Below, piece after piece: positions 1-5,172 of a stretch of DNA of 5,172 nucleotides. Each line of letters opens with the position of its first letter. The stretch's first letter is position 1. The notes under the pieces were generated by a model. The model was given only the letters and a program-made list of their open reading frames with translations, did no database searches and was not told where the DNA came from. This DNA comes from Alphaproteobacteria bacterium. Its GTDB lineage: Bacteria > Pseudomonadota > Alphaproteobacteria > UBA8366. The stretch lies in assembly GCA_029861675.1 (NCBI GenBank), contig JAOTYV010000317.1, forward strand, positions 1-5,172. The letters are read 5' to 3'. A program made the translations under genes and the position numbers.

Positions 1-2
1 TG

Positions 3-821
3 GGCGGGTTTTTCATGTCCCTCAACAACGCCATGTTGAAATGGGTCGCCGACTACCCGGTGGGCGAAATCTTTTTCTTCCGCAGCGCGTCAACGATGCT
101 GCTGGTTTTGGCGGTGGTCGTGCTGTCCCGCCAGACGGCGAGCCTCCGGGTTGTGAGCTGGAAGGGCCATGCGGCGCGCGCGGCAACCATGGTCTTTTCC
201 GCGGCCTGTTTTATCACGGCGCTGCGCTACCTGCCCCTGGGCGAAACCGTGGCGATTACCTTTGCCGGGCCGCTGTTCGTGACCGCGCTGGCCGGGCCGA
301 TGCTGGGCGAGTTGGTCGGCTGGCGACGCTGGAGCGCGGTGGTCGTTGGTTTTCTCGGTGTTCTGCTGATCACGCGACCGACCGGTGAGCTGTTCCAGTT
401 GGCCGTCCTGTTGCCGCTCGGCGCGGCGCTGCTCTCCGCCCTGCGGGACCTGCTGACGCGGCGAATGACGGTTCGGGAATCGTCCATGTCCATCATGATG
501 ACAACGACCCTGGGTATGATGGTTGCCGGGTTGATTACCCTGCCATTCGGATGGCGTATGCCCACGCTGCTGGATGGTCTGGTGATGGTGGGATCCGGCG
601 TCATGGTCATCGCGGGATACTTCTACACGATCGACACCTTCCGTTATGCGGAGGTTGCGCTGGTCTCGCCCTTCAAATATCTCAGCATCGTCTGGGCGGC
701 GATGCTCGGATTCCTCGTTTGGAGCGATATTCCCGATACTTGGATGATCGGCGGCACGCTCTTGGTTGTCGGCAGCGGTCTTTATATTCTGCATCGGGAA
801 TACGTGACTCGGCGGCGTTAG
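3..821 (+). CDS. EamA/DMT-family inner-membrane transporter, 5' end outside window
   Basis: This is a drug/metabolite transporter superfamily permease with two EamA repeats, expected in the inner membrane with about ten helices. The frame is open to the left edge: Gly-Gly-Phe-Phe precedes the Met at base 15. That Met sits inside what is normally the first helix of the family (S-L-N-N-A-M-L-K-W, then Y-P-V-G-E-I-F-F-F-R-S), so the true start is upstream and the first 15-30 residues are missing. Counting from that Met, hydrophobic segments lie near 24-38, 54-74, 77-97, 103-120, 127-145, 158-178, 187-206, 215-236 and 243-260. Repeat 1 ends near the G-V-L-L-I-T-R-P stretch (about 115-122). Repeat 2 ends with the typical V-S-P-F-K-Y and G-S-G-L-Y-I-L-H-R-E signatures and a basic cytoplasmic tail. 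The substrate cannot be read from sequence; relatives move amino acids, nucleosides, S-adenosylmethionine or small organic acids. The next gene starts 39 bases downstream on the same strand, consistent with co-transcription. Confidence 0.9.
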   Translation, partial: GGFFMSLNNAMLKWVADYPVGEIFFFRSASTMLLVLAVVVLSRQTASLRVVSWKGHAARAATMVFSAACFITALRYLPLGETVAITFAGPLFVTALAGPMLGELVGWRRWSAVVVGFLGVLLITRPTGELFQLAVLLPLGAALLSALRDLLTRRMTVRESSMSIMMTTTLGMMVAGLITLPFGWRMPTLLDGLVMVGSGVMVIAGYFYTIDTFRYAEVALVSPFKYLSIVWAAMLGFLVWSDIPDTWMIGGTLLVVGSGLYILHREYVTRRR

Positions 822-847
822 CGCGCGTCCGACAGATCCAATCGAAG

Positions 848-855
848 AGGAGAGG
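848..855 (+). promoter_or_regulatory. Ribosome binding site of the SDR gene
   Basis: AGGAGAGG lies 5 to 13 bases before the ATG at 861, close to the ideal Shine-Dalgarno position. It supports 861 as the start. The 39-base gap after the transporter gene holds no obvious promoter or terminator. Confidence 0.75.
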
Positions 856-860
856 CGAGT

Positions 861-1625
861 ATGGCCGTGCCCGTTCGCGAGTTGGAAGGCGAGGTCGCCA
901 TCGTTACCGGCGGCGCAAAGAATATCGGCCGGGCAACCTGTCTGGAACTGGCGGCGGCCGGGGCGGCCGTTTGCATCAATGCCCTGAACTCGGTCGAGGA
1001 AGCGCAGGGCGTCGCCGCCGAGATCGAGGCGGCTGGCGGTAAGTCGATGGTGCATGCCGGTGATGTCTCCGATCCCGCTGTGGTGGAGGCGATGGTCGCC
1101 GCCACGGCCGCGCGGTTCGGATCGCTCACCATTCTGGTCAACAACGCATCGCTCCGGCGGATGGTGCCGCTGGCGGAGATGTCGCTCGAGGAATTCCGCA
1201 CGATCATGCGGGTCAATGTGGAGGCGGTCTTCCTCTGCGCCAAAGCGGCGCTGCCGCACATGATCGACGCCAAGGGCGGCAGCATCATTACCTTGGGCGG
1301 CCTGACCGCCCATGCGGGCGTCAAGAGCCGGCTTCATGTCTCCACCTCCAAGGCCGCCGTGGTCGGCATGACCATGGCGTTGGCGCATGAGGGGGCGGAA
1401 GCGGGCGTGACCGCGAACGTGGTGGTTCCCGGCATGATCGACACGGTGCGGACCGCGGCGACCGGTGTGCTTCCGCCCGGCTATACCGGCGAGGACAACC
1501 TGCTCAACCGGAAGGGCCGGCCGGAGGAGATTGCGGCGATGATCCGGGCGCTCTGCGGGCCTGCCGGCCGTTACACCACCGGCCAGACGATTCACGTGAA
1601 TGGCGGCGCCTATACGACGACCTGA
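861..1625 (+). CDS. SDR-family protein with atypical active site
   Basis: This is a 254-residue classical short-chain dehydrogenase/reductase by length and fold, predicted cytoplasmic. The cofactor-binding motif is T-G-G-A-K-N-I-G at residues 16-23, with Asn in place of the middle Gly. G-D-V (67-69) is the adenine-contacting turn, N-N-A-S (94-97) follows beta-4, and Asn119 in R-V-N-V is the structural catalytic Asn. The active-site segment is unusual. The usual Y-x-x-x-K reads V160-S-T-S-K164, so the catalytic Tyr is Val. The Ser expected about 13 residues earlier falls on Gly146-Gly147 in T-L-G-G-L-T. Lys164 is kept, and His159 sits next to the lost Tyr. The C-terminal P-G-M-I-D-T and G-Q-T-I-H-V-N-G-G motifs are normal. 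It may be a dehydrogenase using another residue, or a binding or structural protein; names such as 3-oxoacyl-ACP reductase are not justified. It is flanked by a transporter gene and a LeuCD pair on the same strand. The fold assignment is secure; the reaction is unknown. Confidence 0.9.
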   Translation: MAVPVRELEGEVAIVTGGAKNIGRATCLELAAAGAAVCINALNSVEEAQGVAAEIEAAGGKSMVHAGDVSDPAVVEAMVAATAARFGSLTILVNNASLRRMVPLAEMSLEEFRTIMRVNVEAVFLCAKAALPHMIDAKGGSIITLGGLTAHAGVKSRLHVSTSKAAVVGMTMALAHEGAEAGVTANVVVPGMIDTVRTAATGVLPPGYTGEDNLLNRKGRPEEIAAMIRALCGPAGRYTTGQTIHVNGGAYTTT

Positions 1626-1741
1626 TCGATGCGCGGCGGCACCGCTAGGCTTGCCGTGCCGATTCGCTTAGACGCAAACGGATGCGGTATGCTCCGCGGG
1701 ACGTCGGTCGGAAAATCAACAGCCGCGGCAGGGAGAATTGT
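1626..1741 (+). other. 116-base intergenic gap before leuC
   Basis: This is the only sizeable gap in the window, so a promoter for the leuCD pair could sit here. The best -10-like string is TATGCT at 1688-1693 (four of six matches), but no good -35 lies at the right distance. An imperfect hairpin pairs CGGCAC (1637-1642) with GTGCCG (1656-1661) across 13 bases; it has no T-run and is not a convincing terminator. CCGCGG occurs twice, at 1694-1699 and 1723-1728. An in-frame ATG at 1682 would add 20 residues to LeuC, but it lacks a ribosome site and the added residues do not resemble the family. Confidence 0.4.
1730..1735 (+). promoter_or_regulatory. Ribosome binding site that fixes the leuC start at 1742
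   Basis: AGGGAG ends six bases before the ATG at 1742. No comparable site precedes the in-frame ATG at 1682. The choice gives a 469-residue protein, close to the 466 to 470 residues usual for bacterial LeuC. Confidence 0.7.
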
Positions 1742-3151
1742 ATGGCCAGCCCACAAACCATGTTCGAAAAGATTTGGCAGCGTCACGTCGTCGTTGAACG
1801 CGACGATGGCCAGTGTCTGCTCTATGTGGATCGCCACTTGTCCCATGACGGATCGTTTCACGCCTTCTCGGCCCTGCGCGAGGGCAACCTCACGGTGCGC
1901 CGGCCGCAGCAGACATTCGCGACGCCGGATCATTACAGCCCGACGGATGTCCGGACGATCGAGGGCATCGAAAACGTGGAACTTCGCGAGAAAGTCGAGA
2001 CGCTGGCGGTAAATGCCCGCGACTTCGGCGTCCCGCATTTCGGGATCGACGACGATCGCATGGGGATTGTGCATGTGATCGGGCCGGAGCTCGGGATCAC
2101 CCAGCCGGGCATTCTTCTCGTCTGCGGCGACTCGCATACCTCGACGCACGGGGCGATGGGCGCCATCGCCTGCGGCATCGGCGCGTCGGAAGTGGCGCAT
2201 GTCCTGGCGACCCAGACGCTCTGGCAGAGCAAGCCGAAAACCCAGCGCATCACGGTCGACGGCGAACTCGGGTTCGGCGTCACTGGGAAGGACGTCATTC
2301 TCGCCATCATCGGCCAGATCAGCGCCGCCGGCGGCGCCGGTTACGCCATTGAATATGCGGGATCGGTGATCCGCGATCTTTCGATTGAAGGGCGCCTGAC
2401 GGTTTCCAACATGTCGATCGAGGCGGGCGCCCGCGTCGGCATGATCGCGCCCGACGACAAGACTTTCGCGTATCTCGAGGGACGGCCCTATGCGCCGAAG
2501 GGAGCGGCCTGGGACAAGGCGGTCAAGTACTGGCGCACCCTGCCGACCGATGACGGGGCGCAGTTCGATCGGGAAGTGCGCGTCGACGGCACCGCAATCG
2601 CACCGATGGTCACCTGGGGCAACAGCCCGGAAAACGTGGTCCAGGTTACCGACACGGTGCCGGACCCGGAAAACGAAGCCAACCCGGAACGGCGCGAGAG
2701 CTTGCGCCGCGCAATCGACTACATGGCGCTGACGCCGGGCACGCCGATGACGAAAGTGAAGGTCGACCGCGTCTTTATCGGGTCCTGCACCAACAGCCGG
2801 ATCGAGGATTTGCGCCAGGCCGCCGAGCTTGTGAAAGGCCGGACGGCGGTTATTCCCGCGATGGTGTCCCCGGGGTCCATGCAGGTAAAGAAGGCCGCCG
2901 AGGCGGAAGGCCTCGACAAGGTCTTTACCGATGCCGGGTTCGATTGGCGGCATTCCGCGTGCTCGATGTGCGTCGGCCTGAACGGCGATTCGGTTGCCGC
3001 GGATGAACGCACCGCATCGACGAGCAACCGGAATTTCAAGGGGCGCCAGGGTCCGGGCAGCCGGACGCATTTGGTCAGTCCGGTCATGGCGGCGGCGGCC
3101 GCGGTTACCGGCACGTTCACCGATGTGCGCCGGTTGATGGAGGAGAAGTAG
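1742..3151 (+). CDS. leuC: LeuC-type hydro-lyase large subunit (3-isopropylmalate dehydratase family)
   Basis: This is the large, catalytic 4Fe-4S subunit of an aconitase-superfamily isomerase; in leucine synthesis it converts 2-isopropylmalate to 3-isopropylmalate. It is 469 residues and cytoplasmic. The cluster cysteines are Cys349 (G-S-C-T-N-S-R-I-E-D-L) and Cys407 and Cys410 (C-S-M-C-V-G-L-N), matching the family spacing. Other hallmarks are C-G-D-S-H-T-S-T-H-G-A (128-138), L-A-T-Q-T-L (155-160), A-P-K-G (251-254) and S-N-R-N-F-K-G-R-Q-G (428-437). The odd region is the N-terminal substrate loop. Leucine-pathway LeuC normally has H-E-V-T-S-P-Q-A-F after D-R-H-L-x; here residues 35-42 read H-D-G-S-F-H-A-F, one residue shorter with the Gln replaced by His. 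Thr-Pro-Asp-His (61-64) also departs from the usual A-T-M-D-H. The small subunit follows after one base. No leuA or leuB is in the window. The family is certain; the leucine-pathway substrate is only probable, and a paralogue acting on citraconate, methylmalate or a similar acid is possible. Confidence 0.9.
   Translation: MASPQTMFEKIWQRHVVVERDDGQCLLYVDRHLSHDGSFHAFSALREGNLTVRRPQQTFATPDHYSPTDVRTIEGIENVELREKVETLAVNARDFGVPHFGIDDDRMGIVHVIGPELGITQPGILLVCGDSHTSTHGAMGAIACGIGASEVAHVLATQTLWQSKPKTQRITVDGELGFGVTGKDVILAIIGQISAAGGAGYAIEYAGSVIRDLSIEGRLTVSNMSIEAGARVGMIAPDDKTFAYLEGRPYAPKGAAWDKAVKYWRTLPTDDGAQFDREVRVDGTAIAPMVTWGNSPENVVQVTDTVPDPENEANPERRESLRRAIDYMALTPGTPMTKVKVDRVFIGSCTNSRIEDLRQAAELVKGRTAVIPAMVSPGSMQVKKAAEAEGLDKVFTDAGFDWRHSACSMCVGLNGDSVAADERTASTSNRNFKGRQGPGSRTHLVSPVMAAAAAVTGTFTDVRRLMEEK
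3139..3145 (+). promoter_or_regulatory. leuD ribosome binding site inside the leuC 3' end
   Basis: GGAGGAG lies within the last codons of leuC, seven bases before the leuD ATG at 3153. The leuC stop (3149-3151) is separated from that ATG by one base. This layout suggests translational coupling and equal production of the two subunits. Confidence 0.75.
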
Positions 3152-3152
3152 A

Positions 3153-3767
3153 ATGGAGGCGTTCACCACGCTTACCGCAACGGCGGTTCCCATCGACATG
3201 GTCAATGTCGATACCGATCAGATCATACCGGCGCGATTCCTGAAACGGCTCCGGACCGATCCGGAATACGCCAGCTTTCTGTTCCACGACTTGCGGTTGG
3301 ACGACGCGGGCGCGGAACGGCCCGAGTTCATCCTCAACCAAGAGCCCTATCGCGGCGGCGGTATCATCGTCGCCGATGAAAACTGGGGCTGCGGATCGTC
3401 CCGCGAAGCGGCGGTTTGGACGCTGATGAAGAACGGCATTCGATGCGTCATCGCGCCGAGCTTCGGCGATATCCACTACAATAACGGCATGAAGAACGGC
3501 ATGCTGCCGGTGCGGTTGGCGAATGACGCGTGCGCCAAGCTGCGCGACGAATTACACGCGCAGCCGGGTGCCGAGATCACGGTCGATCTGGAAGCGCAGA
3601 AAGTGACCGGACCGGACGGTAGTATCTATGGCTTCGACATTGACCCATTCCAAAAGCATTGCATGGTGAACGGCCTCGACGACATTGCGCTGACGATGGA
3701 ATACGACAGCCATTTCGCCGCCTTCGAAGAACGCTACAAGAAAGAGGCAAGCTGGCTTTTCGAGTGA
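3153..3767 (+). CDS. leuD: LeuD-type hydro-lyase small subunit (3-isopropylmalate dehydratase family)
   Basis: This is the small swivel-domain subunit that closes over the 4Fe-4S active site of the LeuC partner. At 204 residues it matches the usual bacterial LeuD length of about 200. Diagnostic segments are N-V-D-T-D-Q-I-I-P-A-R-F-L (18-30), E-N-W-G-C-G-S-S-R-E (76-85) with the substrate-binding S-S-R-E, V-I-A-P-S-F-G-D-I (99-107), N-G-M-L-P-V (115-120) and F-Q-K-H-C-M-V-N-G-L-D-D-I-A-L-T (166-181). Three departures from the leucine-pathway form are visible. H-A-P-W-A-L after S-R-E is A-A-V-W-T-L. The N-S/C-F segment is N-G-M (111-113). The loop at 31-43, which contacts the substrate side chain in relatives, reads K-R-L-R-T-D-P-E-Y-A-S-F-L. 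The gene is surely co-translated with leuC. It ends 37 bases before the TPR gene and no terminator hairpin is apparent between them. Family certain; exact substrate open. Confidence 0.9.
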   Translation: MEAFTTLTATAVPIDMVNVDTDQIIPARFLKRLRTDPEYASFLFHDLRLDDAGAERPEFILNQEPYRGGGIIVADENWGCGSSREAAVWTLMKNGIRCVIAPSFGDIHYNNGMKNGMLPVRLANDACAKLRDELHAQPGAEITVDLEAQKVTGPDGSIYGFDIDPFQKHCMVNGLDDIALTMEYDSHFAAFEERYKKEASWLFE

Positions 3768-3804
3768 TCGGAGCAGGCGCAGGAATGGTACGCCGCGACG
3801 TGGC

Positions 3805-5172
3805 ATGACCTCGGAGACGGATTCATCGGTGATCGACCGGTTGCGGCAGGCTGAAGCCCTGCGCCGCAAGGGTGCGTTGAGCGACGCATTGGCGCTGTGC
3901 AAGCGGGTCATCGGCGACGCGCCGGAATCGGTGAAAGCGCTGCATTTGGCGGGCGCGATTGGCCGGGATCTCGATGACGCGGAGATGGCGCTCGAATTCC
4001 TGCGGCGCGCCGTTGCGGTCGATCCCAAGAATCCGGACATACAGTGCGACATCGGCCAGGTCTTGGACGCGTCCGGCGATCACGCCAATGCGATGTCCGC
4101 CTATCAATCGGCGCTTGCCGCCAAACCGACGCATGTCGAATCGCATCTCGGACTGTCGCGGATCTACGAGGCGGACGAAGCGACGGAAGATGCGATTTAC
4201 CATCTCGATCTGGCGGTGGCGCTCGATCCGGATGAGCTGGGCGCACGGGAACGCCTGGCCCGTTTGCTCGACATATCGGAACGACCGGACCGGGCCGCGG
4301 AATTGCGGCGCGAAACCATGCGGCGTGCGCGGGATGCCGTCATCGATGCGCATACGAAAATCCGGACTCATACCCTGAATGTTTCCGCCGACGAAACCGA
4401 CTTGCACCGGTTGAACTGGGCGCATGCGCTTCTGGTATACGGCGCGTCGGGCACGGGGCTCGCCAAGTATCAGGAAAACAAGGATGGCGCCTCGGCGGCG
4501 GCCAAGACTTTCCAGGAAACCCTGCGGGTGTTGGCGGCGGCGGCCGAACAGGCCAGTGCGGTCGGCCGGTTGCGGCGCGCATTCGAGACGGCGGTGCAGG
4601 CGTTCGCCCATTGCCACTATGAATTGGCCTTGTTGCTGGAGCGCCGCGGCAACTTCGCCGGCGCCGTCTATCACCTGGAGGAAGTGTGGCGGGTTCGCCG
4701 GGCGCCGTGGCCGCAGGCACGCGCGAAGCTTGGCGATGTTGCGTTGAAATGCGGCGAGACGATCGCCGAAATTCGCGACGCGGTTGCCACATACCGTGGC
4801 GCAATGCCGATGCCGGCAGCGGTGCCGATAACGCGTTGGGATTTCCCGCGTCTGGCAAAATCCTGGCTGGAAGAAGTCGTGCGGCATCGTCCGGCGGAGC
4901 CGATCGCATCGCCCCGGCGCATCGCCATTTTCGCCGGCAACGCCCATCGCATTCAGATGTGTTTCGCCCTTGCCTGCGTTCTCTGCGCTCGCGGGCATAC
5001 GGTCGATTTCGTCTGGATGCCCTGTTTGCATTTCGACCGGAATTGCGATCCCGAACCGCGCTACGACGATTGGGATGAGCGTGTGTTGGGGCGTGAGTTG
5101 ACGGTATTCGCCGCCAGCGGCTTGCCCGGCGGACTGACGATGCATGATCTGCGCGACTATCCGCTTGCCGAT
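3805..5172 (+). CDS. TPR-repeat protein with start of a Rossmann-like (glycosyltransferase-like?) domain, 3' end outside window
   Basis: The frame from ATG 3805 is open for 456 codons to the window edge with no stop. It has no signal peptide and looks cytoplasmic. Residues 10-175 form about five tetratricopeptide repeats: the A-L-x-x-x-x-x-A-V-x-x-D-P pattern recurs, with D-P-K-N at 73-76, a K-P-T-H end at 107-110 and D-P-D-E at 141-144. Residues 178-265 are helical and not clearly TPR, followed by a TPR-like hairpin at 270-297 (Y-E-L-A-L-L-L-E-R-R-G-N-F-A-G-A). A linker rich in Pro follows (about 334-371). From 371 the pattern R-R-I-A-I-F-A-G-N, a helix, R-G-H-T-V-D-F-V-W looks like the first beta-alpha-beta unit of a GT-B or related Rossmann fold. 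TPR plus glycosyltransferase is a known bacterial architecture, but the catalytic part is not visible, so the activity is a guess. The start is the first Met of the frame near leuD; no strong ribosome site is directly upstream, though a seven-codon ORF overlaps it by ATGA. GTG 3829 is a weaker alternative start. Confidence 0.85.
   Translation, partial: MTSETDSSVIDRLRQAEALRRKGALSDALALCKRVIGDAPESVKALHLAGAIGRDLDDAEMALEFLRRAVAVDPKNPDIQCDIGQVLDASGDHANAMSAYQSALAAKPTHVESHLGLSRIYEADEATEDAIYHLDLAVALDPDELGARERLARLLDISERPDRAAELRRETMRRARDAVIDAHTKIRTHTLNVSADETDLHRLNWAHALLVYGASGTGLAKYQENKDGASAAAKTFQETLRVLAAAAEQASAVGRLRRAFETAVQAFAHCHYELALLLERRGNFAGAVYHLEEVWRVRRAPWPQARAKLGDVALKCGETIAEIRDAVATYRGAMPMPAAVPITRWDFPRLAKSWLEEVVRHRPAEPIASPRRIAIFAGNAHRIQMCFALACVLCARGHTVDFVWMPCLHFDRNCDPEPRYDDWDERVLGRELTVFAASGLPGGLTMHDLRDYPLAD

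Noticed and set aside
90..1595. 501-codon open frame on the - strand across the transporter and SDR genes
   Set aside because: It lies opposite two recognisable genes, its translation is rich in Arg, His and Gly without domains, and high GC at third positions commonly produces such antisense frames.
1637..1661. Hairpin CGGCAC/GTGCCG after the SDR gene as a terminator
   Set aside because: The stem is six pairs with a 13-base loop and no T-run follows, so it is not convincing as an intrinsic terminator.
1688..1693. TATGCT as a -10 box for leuCD
   Set aside because: Only four of six consensus bases match and no acceptable -35 is found 16 to 18 bases upstream; kept only as a remark on the gap.
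1694..1728. Two CCGCGG palindromes as an operator pair
   Set aside because: Six-base GC palindromes are common by chance in this composition and the flanking bases are not conserved between copies.
1682..1741. Upstream in-frame ATG at 1682 as the leuC start
   Set aside because: No ribosome site precedes it, the added 20 residues do not look like the LeuC N-terminus, and 1742 has AGGGAG at good spacing and gives the normal family length.
1610..3205. 531-codon open frame on the - strand opposite leuC
   Set aside because: It mirrors leuC, a clear family member; the product is low-complexity Arg/Asp/His-rich with no motif. Antisense shadow.
3823..5145. 440-codon open frame on the - strand opposite the TPR gene
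   Set aside because: The + strand frame shows TPR periodicity and a Rossmann-like unit, while the - strand product shows no fold signature.

Overview
The window looks like a piece of a high-GC Gram-negative chromosome. GC at third codon positions is strong, Shine-Dalgarno sites are clear, and the protein style suggests a proteobacterium, most likely an alphaproteobacterium. That placement is inferred from composition and protein flavour only. All five genes lie on the + strand and are tightly packed; the only gap over 100 bases lies ahead of the large hydratase subunit. I see no RNA gene, mobile element, CRISPR array or convincing terminator.

Layout. (1) Bases 3-821 are the 3' part of an EamA/DMT-type inner-membrane transporter whose start lies upstream of the window. 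(2) Bases 861-1625 are a 254-residue SDR-fold protein. It keeps the cofactor-binding fold but lacks the usual catalytic Ser and Tyr. (3) Bases 1742-3151 and (4) 3153-3767 are the large and small subunits of a LeuCD-type 4Fe-4S hydro-lyase (3-isopropylmalate dehydratase family). They are separated by one base, and the leuD Shine-Dalgarno lies inside the end of leuC. (5) From 3805 to the window edge runs an open, unfinished gene for a TPR-repeat protein that enters a Rossmann-like, possibly glycosyltransferase, domain. It has no stop in the window.

How they may work together. The transporter, SDR and LeuCD pair read like a small metabolic unit for a hydroxy-dicarboxylate or related acid: uptake or export, isomerisation by hydration/dehydration, and a redox or binding step. 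No leuB or leuA is present. Several positions that are near-invariant in housekeeping leucine-pathway LeuC and LeuD are changed: the H-E-V-T-S-P-Q loop of LeuC, and the residues after G-S-S-R-E in LeuD. This raises the possibility that the pair is a paralogue acting on another substrate. It remains possible that it is the ordinary leucine-pathway enzyme. The TPR gene looks functionally unrelated and may start a surface-polysaccharide or protein-glycosylation region.

The most interesting points are the SDR without its catalytic pair, the altered LeuCD substrate loops, the transporter-SDR-LeuCD arrangement, and the truncated TPR fusion protein.
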